Assembly (NCBI RefSeq): GCF_007004625.1
Contig: NZ_VIFV01000024.1
Coordinates: 1-49,273 of the forward strand
Reading direction: 5' to 3'
Origin: Planococcus salinarum
GTDB taxonomy: Bacteria > Bacillota > Bacilli > Bacillales_A > Planococcaceae
Length of the DNA: 49,273 nt
The first letter of the stretch is position 1, and each line of letters starts with the position of its first letter. Both the position numbers and the translations under genes were made by a program. Shown here one piece after another: positions 1-8,932 of this stretch. Under the pieces are notes generated by a model, which ran no database searches, was not told the DNA's origin, and worked only from the letters and a program-made list of their open reading frames with translations.

Positions 1-121
1 TTGCCGCCCGCTTCCTTCAGATTCCACGTCGCCGTAGACACCCTTGCGCTTGGCTAACTGTTACTTCTGCCTTCACAGTTCGGGACTCGCACCCTATAGA
101 TTACGCCCATGCCGGGCACAC
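1..121 (-). mobile_element. Group II intron, 5' end (partial, runs off the left edge)
   Basis: Read on the minus strand, the segment starts at position 121 with GTGTGCCCGGCATGGGCG and continues through an element rich in conserved group II domain I sequence (AGGGTGCGAGTCCCGAAC, then GAAGGCAGAAGTAACAG). This resembles the 5' end of bacterial class C introns. It begins directly after the T-tract of the aroA terminator, the typical insertion site of class C introns. The rest of the intron, including any reverse transcriptase, lies outside the window. The boundary is inferred from the GTGTG start. Confidence 0.82.
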
Positions 122-122
122 C

Positions 123-152
123 AAAAAACAAAAGCCGGGTTTTCACCCGGCT
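123..152 (-). terminator. Rho-independent terminator of aroA
   Basis: On the minus strand AGCCGGGT, a GAAA loop and ACCCGGCT form an 8-bp hairpin followed by a T-rich run. It ends the aroA transcript and abuts the group II intron. Confidence 0.88.
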
Positions 153-159
153 CTTGGAG

Positions 160-1245
160 TTACATTTTCATCTCATACTGCTTCATGAATTTCATCAATG
201 AATCGTAGTATTCATCGAATTGCTGAAGATTCATCTGTTGCTGTGCATCTGATAAGGCTACTGCCGGGTCCGGGTGGACTTCTGCCATAACCCCGTCAGC
301 TCCGATGGCGATTGCCGCTTTGGCAGCCGGCAAGAGAAGGTCGCGGCGTCCAGTAGAATGTGTTACATCAACGAATACCGGCAAATGCGTTTCCTGTTTA
401 AGAATAGGCACTGCTGAAATATCCAATGTATTGCGTGTTGCTTTCTCATATGTGCGAATGCCTCGCTCACAAAGAATAATCTGGCTGTTGCCTGAAGCGA
501 TGATGTATTCAGCCGCATTGATGAATTCCTCAATAGTAGCTGACATGCCGCGTTTCAGCAGAACCGGTTTGTTGATGCTTCCGACAGCTTTCAGCAATTC
601 AAAGTTCTGCATATTGCGTGCGCCAACCTGGACTACATCGACGTATTCGAGTGCATCTTCCAAGTGATGAGGTGTAACGATTTCAGAAACCACCGCCAAA
701 TTGTGCTGGTCTGCGGCTTTCTTCAGCAGTTTCAAACCTTCAAGACCCAATCCTTGGAAATCGTATGGTGATGTGCGGGGTTTGTAAGCTCCGCCTCGAA
801 TCATTTTCAGGCCTTTGCCGCCAATTGCTTCTGCAACTTTCATGACCTGATCCTGGGATTCCACTGCACAAGGGCCAAATATGAATGAAGGTTCGCCTTG
901 TCCGATCTTTTCACCGTTAATATCGATAATTGTATCTTCCGCTTTGTTTTTACGCGACACAAGCAGTGCTTTGCGCGTATCTTCTTCCTGCATATCCAAA
1001 GCAGACTTGAAAATTTCCTTGAATATATGATCAACCGTTTTTTGGTCTAAGGGACCGTTATTATTATCTTTCAGCAAATTCAGCATATGTCGCTCACGCA
1101 GCGGGTCATATCTGTTCATCCCCTGCTTTTCCTTGATTTTTCCGATTTCCTGTATAACAGAAGCTCTGTCGTTTATCAGGGACAGAATTTGCAGGTTTAC
1201 TGCATCGACTTTTTCTCTCAGCTGTTCCAAATCCATCTTGCTCAT
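160..1245 (-). CDS. aroA: Bifunctional chorismate mutase / 3-deoxy-7-phosphoheptulonate synthase (AroA/AroG type)
   Basis: First committed enzyme of the shikimate pathway: condenses phosphoenolpyruvate with erythrose 4-phosphate. An N-terminal AroQ-type chorismate mutase domain (about residues 1-90) is fused to a DAHP synthase domain with GPCAVES (about 124), [11 protein letters not shown] (about 155) and a C-terminal [15 protein letters not shown]. The 361-residue length and organisation match the B. subtilis enzyme, where the mutase domain senses prephenate and chorismate (family knowledge). An ATG six codons upstream is possible, but the chosen ATG has AAAGGGG seven bases before it and aligns with the family start. 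In B. subtilis ccpA follows; here a group II intron follows the terminator. Confidence 0.95.
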   Translation of the reverse strand: MSKMDLEQLREKVDAVNLQILSLINDRASVIQEIGKIKEKQGMNRYDPLRERHMLNLLKDNNNGPLDQKTVDHIFKEIFKSALDMQEEDTRKALLVSRKNKAEDTIIDINGEKIGQGEPSFIFGPCAVESQDQVMKVAEAIGGKGLKMIRGGAYKPRTSPYDFQGLGLEGLKLLKKAADQHNLAVVSEIVTPHHLEDALEYVDVVQVGARNMQNFELLKAVGSINKPVLLKRGMSATIEEFINAAEYIIASGNSQIILCERGIRTYEKATRNTLDISAVPILKQETHLPVFVDVTHSTGRRDLLLPAAKAAIAIGADGVMAEVHPDPAVALSDAQQQMNLQQFDEYYDSLMKFMKQYEMKM

Positions 1246-1286
1246 CCTAATTTCCCCTTTCATAAATCACCTTTAATCGGTGACTT

Positions 1287-1334
1287 ATCTTAACATGATA
1301 GGACTAGTATATGCAAAAGATTCAACAAAGTCAC
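1287..1334 (-). promoter_or_regulatory. Candidate aroA promoter(s)
   Basis: Two overlapping sigma-A-like candidates on the minus strand: GTGACT-N17-TATACT (1329-1334 / 1306-1311) and TTGCAT-N18-TAAGAT (1311-1316 / 1287-1292). Which is used cannot be decided from sequence. Confidence 0.4.
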
Positions 1335-1343
1335 GAAAAATGT

Positions 1344-1365
1344 TTTAGCGATTCAACGCGCTAAA
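1344..1365. promoter_or_regulatory. Perfect 7-bp inverted repeat upstream of aroA promoter
   Basis: TTTAGCG and CGCTAAA are separated by 8 bp, just upstream of the candidate aroA -35 boxes and downstream of the ytxJ terminator. It has no T-tract, so an operator is more likely than a terminator. The cognate regulator is unknown. Confidence 0.4.
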
Positions 1366-1378
1366 GTAAAAACCCCTG

Positions 1379-1407
1379 AAAAAGACCGGAGCACTGGGGC
1401 TCCGGCC
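1379..1407 (-). terminator. Terminator of the ytxGHJ operon
   Basis: On the minus strand GGCCGGAGC and GCTCCGGTC form a stem followed by TTTTT, directly after the ytxJ stop codon. It separates the stress operon from aroA. Confidence 0.85.
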
Positions 1408-1413
1408 ATTTCA

Positions 1414-1743
1414 TTAAGCTAAAAATTCTTTCATTGCTTTGCTTTTAATTTTATTATGCGATGCATGCCAGTCGACTTGCATGTTTGAGAAATGCATCAA
1501 TTGGGGTGACTCATGTTTAATCTGTGTGATTTCTGCAATTTCCTGCGCCAATTTTTTATCTTCCTGGACTACCAGAAAAAGAAAAAGCTGATTCGGATGC
1601 AGGGAACAATATTCATTGTATTCGTTCCAGGCGGCCGCAGAAACCGGGCATGTGCTGCTGTGTTTGAACAGCCAATAACTTTGGGTGCCTTCAACGGCTT
1701 TCTTGAGACCATCCAAATCCTGTACTCGTAGTAAATTTTTCAT
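1414..1743 (-). CDS. ytxJ: Bacillithiol system redox-active protein YtxJ (monothiol bacilliredoxin BrxC)
   Basis: A 109-residue thioredoxin-fold protein of the YtxJ/DUF2847 family. The motif TCPVS (Cys32) replaces the CxxC of thioredoxins by a single cysteine, as expected for a monothiol bacilliredoxin. Family work assigns it to removal of bacillithiol from S-bacillithiolated proteins in the cytoplasm. It is the last gene of ytxG-ytxH-ytxJ, 14 bases after ytxH, so it probably shares the sigma-B-like promoter upstream of ytxG. Its presence implies that the host makes bacillithiol. Confidence 0.9.
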   Translation of the reverse strand: MKNLLRVQDLDGLKKAVEGTQSYWLFKHSSTCPVSAAAWNEYNEYCSLHPNQLFLFLVVQEDKKLAQEIAEITQIKHESPQLMHFSNMQVDWHASHNKIKSKAMKEFLA

Positions 1744-1757
1744 TTTATCCGCTCCAA

Positions 1758-2543
1758 TTATTTCGTTGAGTTGTTTTTATTGCTGTTGGAATTGGAATTA
1801 TTTTTATTGACCTGGTTACCGGATTTGCTTTGGTTTCCAGATTTGTTCTTGTTGGTATTTGAAGTGTTTCCTGAACTCGCGCCTGTAGTGGAACCTCCGC
1901 TGCTTGTTACATCATCCTTGGTTGTTGAACCCGTCGAATAGCCTGAACCGGATTTCTTTTCATCATTCACTTCTTCTACAGCCTCTTTCAAAGCGTTGGC
2001 CGTCGATGTGAATGCCTCGTCACCCGCAGTTTCAGTTTCTTTATTCGACTCATAGACAGTGTTCTGGATCGTCGCATGCATATCAATTGATTCTTCCCCT
2101 TCAGATGAGGCTGTGCCGTCATCCATCGGTGAAGAGCCGCCTTTGATGCCTTTTACTTTATCGACAACTTTAGAAGACTGGTCCTTAAGCTGCTGCTTTA
2201 AGCCGCCTTCGCTGTCAGAACCTCCATTTGAACTTTGGGTCTTTTCTTTCAACGAGGATACCTGGGTATTCAATTCACCACGGAATTCTTTCCCCGATTT
2301 TGGTGCAAGGAATAATGCAGCTGCAGCTCCGATAACCACTCCTACAAGAGCGCCCATCAGGAAACTGCCTGAGCCAGACTCTTCTTCGTAATCATAAAGG
2401 TCGTCATATCTGCTGGACATGCCATACGATTGGGGAACGTAATCACTTTGCTGATAGTTTTGTCCCGTATTCGTATAATAGTCCCGATTATACTGCGAGT
2501 CATTATAATTTGGTTTGTTGAACTCATTATTTTTTTCAGTCAT
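1758..2543 (-). CDS. ytxH: YtxH domain-containing general stress protein
   Basis: A 261-residue protein. About 50 polar residues rich in Tyr, Asn and Asp are followed by one hydrophobic Gly/Ala-rich segment (MGALVGVVIGAAAALFLAP) that leads into APKSGKEFR, the YtxH signature. A charged, probably helical stretch follows, then a long tail rich in Ser, Gly, Thr and Asn that looks disordered. A single-pass membrane protein is likely; the biochemical role is unknown. The ATG at 2543 is chosen because GGAGG lies 8 bases upstream; an in-frame TTG five codons earlier overlaps the RBS. The tail is longer than I remember for the B. subtilis protein. Confidence 0.85.
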   Translation of the reverse strand: MTEKNNEFNKPNYNDSQYNRDYYTNTGQNYQQSDYVPQSYGMSSRYDDLYDYEEESGSGSFLMGALVGVVIGAAAALFLAPKSGKEFRGELNTQVSSLKEKTQSSNGGSDSEGGLKQQLKDQSSKVVDKVKGIKGGSSPMDDGTASSEGEESIDMHATIQNTVYESNKETETAGDEAFTSTANALKEAVEEVNDEKKSGSGYSTGSTTKDDVTSSGGSTTGASSGNTSNTNKNKSGNQSKSGNQVNKNNSNSNSNKNNSTK

Positions 2544-2577
2544 TTTACATTCCTCCAATTAGTATATGGTACTTTAA

Positions 2578-3069
2578 TCAGTACTGATCGTTGTGCGGAA
2601 GCTGTTTCTGACCCGGTACAGGCTGATATGTTTCAGTCTGCTGGGTATTGTATGCTTTGCGGGCTTTCCATTTGTCGCGGATTCCCATAGCTACGTTGCT
2701 CCATTGCACAACCTGTGCAATTTTTTCTTCATTTTGTTCAGCCTGGGAAGCGATCGACATTGTAATGCGGCGAACAGAAGCATTCAAATCAGTCACCGAA
2801 TTGCCAACACCTTTAACAGCATCAACAACACCGTTAAGCTTTTCAGTCTTCACCTGGATATCCTCTGCGAGCTCATTTGTTTTATGCAGAAGATTTGTGG
2901 TCTCCAATGTGACACCCTGCAATTGGTTTTCGAGCCCCGAAACAGTTCCAGATACTTCTTTTAATGTGTTTTTCAACGAATTCAACGTCACTGCAAGAGC
3001 TATGCATAGAATTAAGAATCCGACAGCAGCCACGATTGCGGCTATGTAGAGCAGTATTTGCCAATCCAT
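2578..3069 (-). CDS. ytxG: DUF948 membrane protein YtxG, first gene of the stress operon
   Basis: A 163-residue protein with one N-terminal membrane segment (about residues 5-28) followed by a long heptad-like helical region with evenly spaced Leu, Val and Ile (about 30-115), typical of DUF948 proteins. The C-terminal 40 residues are polar and rich in Gln and Pro. AGGAGG lies at good spacing before the ATG. It starts the ytxG-ytxH-ytxJ unit and has a sigma-B-like promoter upstream; the B. subtilis orthologues belong to the general stress regulon. Molecular function is not known. Confidence 0.88.
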   Translation of the reverse strand: MDWQILLYIAAIVAAVGFLILCIALAVTLNSLKNTLKEVSGTVSGLENQLQGVTLETTNLLHKTNELAEDIQVKTEKLNGVVDAVKGVGNSVTDLNASVRRITMSIASQAEQNEEKIAQVVQWSNVAMGIRDKWKARKAYNTQQTETYQPVPGQKQLPHNDQY

Positions 3070-3106
3070 GAAAATTCCTCCTTTTACATTCTGTTATATA
3101 ACTTTT

Positions 3107-3132
3107 CTACCCTCGCAGGCCTGAGCCTAAAC
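3107..3132 (-). promoter_or_regulatory. Sigma-B-type promoter of ytxGHJ
   Basis: GTTTAG (3127-3132) and GGGTAG (3107-3112) on the minus strand are 14 bp apart, close to the sigma-B consensus GTTTAA-N12-14-GGGTAT. The -35 box lies inside a GGCCTG...CAGGCC inverted repeat. B. subtilis ytxGHJ is known to be sigma-B dependent. Confidence 0.68.
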
Positions 3133-3179
3133 ACAGGCCTTCTACATTAATTCTCCAAAGCTTTGCAAAAGACCTGCAA

Positions 3180-3217
3180 AAAGAAGAAAACAGTTTAACC
3201 CGAAAGTTAAACTGTTT
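3180..3217 (-). terminator. Terminator overlapping the murC stop codon
   Basis: AAACAGTTTAAC and GTTAAACTGTTT form a 12-bp stem with a 6-base loop followed by TCTTCTTTTT on the minus strand. The murC TAA stop lies inside the 5' arm, so coding sequence and terminator share bases. Confidence 0.88.
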
Positions 3218-4520
3218 CCTCTGTCTTCAGCATATTTTCAAATGCCTCTTTAAATTTGGTGACATCCCCTGCTCCCATGAACAAGAAAACACCGTCTTTA
3301 TGCTCCGTGAGCTGTGCTATATCTTCCACCTGCATCAATTTGCTGGCCGGTATCTTCTCTTCCAGATCACGGATCGTCAATGTGCCGGCTTCTTCCCGGG
3401 CCGATCCAAAGATATCACAAAGGTAAACCTGGTCTGCTTCGGCCAGGCAATCAGCAAATTCCTGCAGGAATGTCTGCGTCCGCGTAAATGTGTGCGGCTG
3501 GAAAATGGCAATCACTTCACGCTCAGGAAACTTCTGGCGGGCTGATTGCAAAGTCGCACGGATTTCTGTCGGATGATGTGCATAATCGTCAATAAGGATG
3601 CGCTCCCCGATATCGGTTTGCGAAAATCGCCGTTTGACTCCTTCGTAATCACTGAATTGCTGTTGGATGATATCAGCCGGTATATTTTCATAATGGCACA
3701 GCGATATCACCGCCAGGGCATTCAGAATGGTGTGGTCACCGAACATCGGAATGGTGAATGTATGGAAAAATTCGTTGCGGATCACCACATCGAAAGTTGT
3801 GCCTTCGGTAGTTTTAACGATATTTCTTGCCTGGAAATCATTCTCTTCACCGAATCCGTAATAAACCATCGGCACTGGAGCCTGTAATTTCTGAAGATAT
3901 TCATCATCTCCACAGGCGATTATGCATTTTTTTACTTGCTGCGCCATTTCTTCGAACGCTTTAAAAACATCATCGACGCCGGAAAAATAATCCGGGTGAT
4001 CAAAATCGATATTTGTCATAATAGCGTAATCGGGATGATAGGCAAGGAAGTGTCGGCGATATTCACAAGCTTCAACAACGAAGAAATGTGAATCCTCCAT
4101 GCCATATCCTGTACCGTCCCCGATCAGAAATGAAACAGGCTTATAGCCGTTCAAAACGTGCGCCATAAGGCCGGTAGTCGAGGTTTTGCCATGGGCACCG
4201 GTTATGGCGACAGAAACATATTTCTTCATCAGGTCACCAAGGAATTCATGGTAGCGGATAATGGTTGCGCCAATTTCTCGTGCCCGTACAAGTTCAGGAT
4301 GTTCGTCATTAAAGGCGTTGCCGGCAATGATGGTCATATCAGCTGTAATATTTTCCGGATTGAACGGAAGAATGGAAATGCCCCGCTCCCGCAAACGTTC
4401 TTCAGTGAAAAAATATTTGGCGATATCCGAACCCTGCACTTCGTTCCCCATATCATGCATGATCTGAGCGAGCGGACTCATGCCTGAGCCCTTGATGCCG
4501 GTAAAATGTAAAACTGTCAT
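3207..4520 (-). CDS. murC: UDP-N-acetylmuramate--L-alanine ligase
   Basis: Adds L-alanine to UDP-MurNAc, the first amino acid of the peptidoglycan stem peptide, using ATP in the cytoplasm. The 437-residue protein has a Mur N-terminal Rossmann domain ([11 protein letters not shown] at about 8-18), a central P-loop [10 protein letters not shown] (from residue 108) and a C-terminal Mur ligase domain with [10 protein letters not shown]. Full length for the family. AGGAGG is 7 bases before the ATG. It sits between sftA and ytxG, as in B. subtilis, and its stop codon is embedded in the terminator. Confidence 0.96.
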   Translation of the reverse strand: MTVLHFTGIKGSGMSPLAQIMHDMGNEVQGSDIAKYFFTEERLRERGISILPFNPENITADMTIIAGNAFNDEHPELVRAREIGATIIRYHEFLGDLMKKYVSVAITGAHGKTSTTGLMAHVLNGYKPVSFLIGDGTGYGMEDSHFFVVEACEYRRHFLAYHPDYAIMTNIDFDHPDYFSGVDDVFKAFEEMAQQVKKCIIACGDDEYLQKLQAPVPMVYYGFGEENDFQARNIVKTTEGTTFDVVIRNEFFHTFTIPMFGDHTILNALAVISLCHYENIPADIIQQQFSDYEGVKRRFSQTDIGERILIDDYAHHPTEIRATLQSARQKFPEREVIAIFQPHTFTRTQTFLQEFADCLAEADQVYLCDIFGSAREEAGTLTIRDLEEKIPASKLMQVEDIAQLTEHKDGVFLFMGAGDVTKFKEAFENMLKTEETV

Positions 4521-4660
4521 AAGTGAACCTCCTGTGGAAGTTTTAAGTAGTCTATTCCATCTGTTTTGAGGTGGATAGCCGATTTGGATCTAAAAACGTT
4601 CGCTTGCATCTTCTTTTTATCGTGCAGTATTTTCGTAAATTTAAGGCAATAACATAACCT

Positions 4661-7114
4661 TTATTGGAACACTTCTGTTAGATCCTCTTCAGTGATTAAT
4701 ACGGATCGTGCTTTGCTGCCGTTCTGCTCAGATATGAATCCATGTTCTTCAATAAGGTCCATCAGCCGTGCCGCCCGGTTGTAGCCGATGTGGAATTTCC
4801 GCTGCAGAAGAGAAGTGGATGCACTGCCCTGCTGCATGATGAAACGGCAGGCTTCTTCGAAGAGGTCATCCTGCTCGGCCCCCGCGCCGCCCTGCTTGAT
4901 CAATTCTTCTTCTTTAAAAAAATACTCAGGCTCGCCCTGGCTGCGGACATGTTCAATAATCTTCTCGATTTCTTCATCTGTTACAAAAGTTCCCTGGATC
5001 CGGCTCGGTGCAGACATGCCGTTGCCGAGGTAAAGCATATCTCCTTTGCCCAGTAAACGCTCAGCGCCCTGCGAATCAAGGATCGTCCGGCTGTCCACTT
5101 GGGATGAGACAGAAAACGCGATACGTGTTGGTATATTCGATTTGATCAGACCGGTTATGACATCAACAGAAGGCCGCTGTGTGGCAATGACCAGATGGAT
5201 GCCGCAGGCGCGCGCTTTTTGTGCTATGCGGCAAATCGCATCTTCAACATCAGACGGCGACATCATCATCAGATCTGCAAGTTCATCGATGACAATCAGG
5301 ATATAAGGCAGATGCTGTGCGGGATTGCCTTTTTCTTTGACGGTTTTATTATAGCGGTCGATATCCCTGACCCCTGTGTGGGCAAACAGCTGATAGCGGC
5401 GCTCCATTTCGGATACTGCCCACTTCAATGAGGCCGTAGCCGCTTTTACGTCCGTTATTACCGGACTGACCAAATGCGGAATGTGATTGTAAGGAGCCAG
5501 TTCAACCATTTTTGGATCGATCAGCAGTAATTTCAGATCCTGTGGCGACGATTTGTAAAGAAGGCTTACAAGCAATGAATTGATGCAAACCGATTTTCCT
5601 GAACCGGTCGCTCCTGCAATCAGGCCGTGGGGCATTTTTCTCAAATCCAGCGTTACCGGTTTTCCTGTAAGGTCGAGTCCGAGTGCGGCTTCCAACGGAG
5701 AATCGGAATCCCGGAATTGCGGACTTTCAATCACTTCAGAAATTCTGACAGGCCGGGATGTCCGATTGGGTATCTCTATGCCAATCGAGCTTTTTCCGGG
5801 GATCGGAGCCTGTATGCGAATATCTTTGGCTGCGAGCGCCAATTTCAGGTCGTCCGCCAAATTCCGGATTTTGCTTACTTTCACTCCCTGGGCTACAGTC
5901 ATTTCAAATTGAGTAACAGCAGGTCCCTGAACGATGCTTATAATTGTTGCCTGTACCTGGAAGTGCGACAGGGCTTCCACCAGTCGATCGCCTTGTTCAG
6001 CCATCCATTCCTCGTCTTTGCGTTCATTTTCCGGTGCTAAAAGAAAGTTGTTATGCGGATGGTCATAGCTTCCGGCAGGCTTTGCCTCAGTGCAGACTGC
6101 CTCTGCTGAAGCTGATTCCGGATCTGAAACTGATTCTGGATCTTTGAATGCTGAGGGCTCATCGGATATTTTGGCCGGTTCAGTTGCCGGTACTGGCTTT
6201 AATGCTTGCAAGGATGTCGGTTTTACCGGACCGGCGTTATGCTTTTTTGATTTTTCTTTATCCGATTTCAGCATCAAAACGTTAAAGGGAACCGTTTTCT
6301 CTTTTCTTCGCTCCGTGCCGGCCGCAGCACTGCCCTGGTCCCGGTCAGTTTTCACAGATTTTTCACTATGTACCGGTTTGGTGTCATCGGAAACCACGGA
6401 TGCCGCACTTTCAACGTCCTGCGGCTGTTCAGTGTGGACCGGTTCTTTTGGCTGCACTGGAAGCTCTTGTGCCGGAATTTCTTCCGTTTTTTCTGAAATC
6501 TCGGTTTGTGCCGGTTTTTCATCTTGAGGAACTTTCGGTTCTTCCACAAGCGTCTCGTTTGCTTCAGCCGCATTAGCGTCTTCTGCGGCCATTTCAACAG
6601 CTTTTTTCAGTACTGGTGAAGCTGCTTCATGGAACTCTTCATTCAATCCCTTCTGCTCCAAAAGGATTTCGATGGGTGTAGCTTTTCGCTCATTGAACCC
6701 ATGGATCGGGGAAGGCACCCTTGTCGGTTCGAAGCGGCGTTTGATAGGTTCCGGCTTGCTCTCTTCCGGTATCGCCTTTACAGGCTGCGGCTGTGGTTTG
6801 CGCTGAACAGGAGCGCGCGGCGCCTGCCTTTGGAAAACAGGGGGCTCAGGATCCGGCCGGGTTTCTCGCCGCACGGGCTGCTGTTCCGTCGTCAAAGGCC
6901 GGCGGATTAGTTCTTCCCTTACTTCAGCCATTGTGACTTTTTCGCCACTCTGTTCTTTTTTCAAAAAGACTTCTCTTTCCTCATCTGTAATCAGGGGGAA
7001 CCGGAAAGGCACGTTGCTGCTTCTGTTCTCGACAGGCGCTTCGATCTCCTGCTCAACTTCTTCCTCAATTTCATCCGTAAACATTCGATTCCATACTTTT
7101 TTAACCCAGCTCAT
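4661..7114 (-). CDS. sftA: FtsK/SpoIIIE-family DNA translocase SftA
   Basis: An 817-residue ATP-driven DNA pump. The first ~340 residues are charged and rich in Pro, Glu and Lys, with no membrane helices, which separates this soluble SftA type from SpoIIIE and FtsK. The motor domain has Walker A GATGSGKS at 501-508 and Walker B VIDELAD at 608-614. The last ~65 residues form the winged-helix gamma domain that reads DNA orientation. Family knowledge: SftA moves DNA away from the closing septum before cell division. It begins 6 bases after the ytpR stop, in the ytpP-Q-R-sftA order known from B. subtilis. The N-terminal linker looks species-specific. Confidence 0.94.
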   Translation of the reverse strand: MSWVKKVWNRMFTDEIEEEVEQEIEAPVENRSSNVPFRFPLITDEEREVFLKKEQSGEKVTMAEVREELIRRPLTTEQQPVRRETRPDPEPPVFQRQAPRAPVQRKPQPQPVKAIPEESKPEPIKRRFEPTRVPSPIHGFNERKATPIEILLEQKGLNEEFHEAASPVLKKAVEMAAEDANAAEANETLVEEPKVPQDEKPAQTEISEKTEEIPAQELPVQPKEPVHTEQPQDVESAASVVSDDTKPVHSEKSVKTDRDQGSAAAGTERRKEKTVPFNVLMLKSDKEKSKKHNAGPVKPTSLQALKPVPATEPAKISDEPSAFKDPESVSDPESASAEAVCTEAKPAGSYDHPHNNFLLAPENERKDEEWMAEQGDRLVEALSHFQVQATIISIVQGPAVTQFEMTVAQGVKVSKIRNLADDLKLALAAKDIRIQAPIPGKSSIGIEIPNRTSRPVRISEVIESPQFRDSDSPLEAALGLDLTGKPVTLDLRKMPHGLIAGATGSGKSVCINSLLVSLLYKSSPQDLKLLLIDPKMVELAPYNHIPHLVSPVITDVKAATASLKWAVSEMERRYQLFAHTGVRDIDRYNKTVKEKGNPAQHLPYILIVIDELADLMMMSPSDVEDAICRIAQKARACGIHLVIATQRPSVDVITGLIKSNIPTRIAFSVSSQVDSRTILDSQGAERLLGKGDMLYLGNGMSAPSRIQGTFVTDEEIEKIIEHVRSQGEPEYFFKEEELIKQGGAGAEQDDLFEEACRFIMQQGSASTSLLQRKFHIGYNRAARLMDLIEEHGFISEQNGSKARSVLITEEDLTEVFQ

Positions 7115-7120
7115 AACAAG

Positions 7121-7729
7121 TCACGCCTTTACTTCAATTGCTGATCCGATTTCTTTATCATCTTCCAAAACCAAAATTCCCTTTTCCTCAGGCGCATCCG
7201 GCAAAGCCAATTCTTTGGCAGAACAAATCATGCCGCTTGATGCAATTCCGCGAAGTTCTGCATCTTTGATGAGCATACCGGAAGGCATTACGGCACCGAC
7301 TTTTGCGACAACCACTTTTTGGCCGGCTTCCACATTCGGTGCACCGCAGACAATCTGCAATTTTTCAGTTCCGACCTGGACCTGGCAAACATTCAGTTTG
7401 TCGGCATTCGGGTGTTTTTCCATCGATTCCACGAAGCCCACCACGAATTTTGGTGTCAGATCGACTTCGAGCATAAAATCAATGCCGTTTTTTTCCAGGG
7501 AATTCTGCAGTTCAGTAACCAATTGTTCCGAGACATCGATTGAACCTGTTTCCGGAGCGCTGATGTATTGGGAAGCATTAAAAAGGTTGAAGCCGGCAAT
7601 TGTACCGCTGCCGTCTTTAATGAGTGTGACATCCCCATTTTCTTCCGTGTGGATCTTCTCCGGCGTTGCTGTTTGAAGTTGAACCAGCAAGACATCACCG
7701 ATTCCCTGCTTATTATAAAATGCATTCAT
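7121..7729 (-). CDS. ytpR: YtpR family tRNA-binding protein
   Basis: A 202-residue protein with an N-terminal DUF4479 region (about 1-85) and a C-terminal tRNA-binding OB-fold (about 90-200) like those of PheT and MetG; the segment [10 protein letters not shown] followed by QIVCGAPNV is typical. It probably binds structured RNA, but the substrate is not known. The ATG overlaps the ytpQ stop by 4 bases (ATGA), which indicates translational coupling, and sftA begins 6 bases after its stop. Confidence 0.9.
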   Translation of the reverse strand: MNAFYNKQGIGDVLLVQLQTATPEKIHTEENGDVTLIKDGSGTIAGFNLFNASQYISAPETGSIDVSEQLVTELQNSLEKNGIDFMLEVDLTPKFVVGFVESMEKHPNADKLNVCQVQVGTEKLQIVCGAPNVEAGQKVVVAKVGAVMPSGMLIKDAELRGIASSGMICSAKELALPDAPEEKGILVLEDDKEIGSAIEVKA

Positions 7730-8541
7730 TTCTCATCGTTCTCCTCTTCGGGTCTATTTTTTGCCAGGATAAAAATCGGTTCCAATTCGCCGTCTTCGTA
7801 AATGAAAGACAGGGACGTAATCGGCACTTTGCCATTGGTGAAGAAATGCATCGCCATCTGCGCGAGTACATCATAGCCGGATTCGTTCCGGATGTCTCCA
7901 ATGATCAATACATCCTGGTGCGGGACCGATACAGTCATGTCTCCGGTAATTTTCTTTTTCATATCTTTCAGGAACGTTTCATTCAAAATTCGTGATGCAT
8001 CATAACCATCATTTTCGTTGAGGAAATAAAATACGTTTCCGGCAACGTGGTCTTCCTTAACTGCAGTTTTCAGTTTCTTGACCTGGAATCTCGCCAGTTC
8101 CTTGAGCTGGTCTTCTGTCAGACTTAATGAATTTAACACATTTTCGTCAATTAAGCGATAGGTGGCACCGGTATCCAGCGCATAAAATATCCGTGTTTCC
8201 GCTGTATGATCTGTCGTGATAAAGCGGTTCCCCTCATTGGACACCACTGGGAACGAAGTCGATCGGATGACTGGATAGATGTGTTCGCCACCCGGCAAAT
8301 TGCCTGCTGCTTCCTGTTCCATCGCTTTGAACGTTTCATTGATCGTGTAAACTATTTCGTTTACCGCTTCTTCGCCCTTGGTCTCGTAGCGGCTTGTAAT
8401 TTTCGGCAGGTCCAGCGTCAGGCCTTTGCCGATTTGCATATGGCGTATGTTTGCTGTGTTATTTTCGCGATCGTAGCGCCATTCCAGATTCTTGCTCGGC
8501 AAACGTTCTCTTAAAAGATTCACCAATTGAGTCGAATTCAT
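7726..8541 (-). CDS. ytpQ: DUF1444 family protein YtpQ
   Basis: A 271-residue cytoplasmic protein of the DUF1444 family, with no signal peptide or membrane segment. Function is unknown; the conserved place between ytpP and ytpR is the main evidence for the name. The reading frame extends upstream, but the ATG at 8541 follows AGAGGAAG at suitable spacing and gives the usual length of about 270 residues. The stop overlaps the ytpR start. A hairpin followed by TTTATTTTT lies between ytpP and this gene and could act as an attenuator. Confidence 0.85.
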   Translation of the reverse strand: MNSTQLVNLLRERLPSKNLEWRYDRENNTANIRHMQIGKGLTLDLPKITSRYETKGEEAVNEIVYTINETFKAMEQEAAGNLPGGEHIYPVIRSTSFPVVSNEGNRFITTDHTAETRIFYALDTGATYRLIDENVLNSLSLTEDQLKELARFQVKKLKTAVKEDHVAGNVFYFLNENDGYDASRILNETFLKDMKKKITGDMTVSVPHQDVLIIGDIRNESGYDVLAQMAMHFFTNGKVPITSLSFIYEDGELEPIFILAKNRPEEENDEK

Positions 8542-8560
8542 AATGATCTTCCTCTCTGTC

Positions 8561-8595
8561 AAAAATAAACGGCTCGACCTTCTCAGGCGAACCGT
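8561..8595 (-). terminator. Possible attenuator hairpin between ytpP and ytpQ
   Basis: On the minus strand ACGGTTCG and CGAGCCGT pair, followed by TTATTTTT. The stem has one mismatch, so termination would probably be partial and set a ratio between ytpP and the downstream genes. Confidence 0.45.
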
Positions 8596-8602
8596 CGTAA
8601 TA

Positions 8603-8923
8603 TTATGATTGCAATCCTGCGATAAAAGCTTCAATTTCTTCGGGTGTTTTTCGGTCACGGCTGACAAAACGGCCAAGTTCATGCCCTTTGCTGAAAGCCA
8701 GAAAACTCGGTATGCCGTATATATCCATTTCGATGCAAAGATCGATGAACTCATCCCGGTCTACTGACAGGAAAGAATAATTCGGAAAAGCCTTTTCTAT
8801 ATCCGGCATGATTGGATCGATGACCCGGCAATCCGGACACCATCCGGCCGTAAACATGAATATTGTATCGTGTGAGTCTTTATATTCGTTGAACTGGTCA
8901 ACAGATTCAAGTTTTTTCATCAT
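8603..8923 (-). CDS. ytpP: Thioredoxin family protein YtpP
   Basis: A 106-residue thioredoxin-fold protein with active site WCPDC (Trp28, Cys29, Cys32) and the cis-proline motif GIPS near residue 71. WCPDC differs from the classic WCGPC, so its redox potential may differ from TrxA. It has no signal peptide and should be cytoplasmic; family knowledge suggests a thiol-disulfide or bacillithiol-linked reductase. GAGG lies 7 bases before the ATG at 8923; TTG and ATG codons on each side are alternatives. It begins 9 bases downstream of the lipoprotein stop, and its RBS lies within those bases, so the two may be cotranscribed. Confidence 0.9.
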   Translation of the reverse strand: MMKKLESVDQFNEYKDSHDTIFMFTAGWCPDCRVIDPIMPDIEKAFPNYSFLSVDRDEFIDLCIEMDIYGIPSFLAFSKGHELGRFVSRDRKTPEEIEAFIAGLQS

Positions 8924-8932
8924 CAATTCACC

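Noticed and set aside
4560-4640. LexA-like half site (GAACGTTTT) upstream of murC
   Set aside because: Only one half of the palindrome fits; the gap 4521-4660 shows no convincing operator or promoter.
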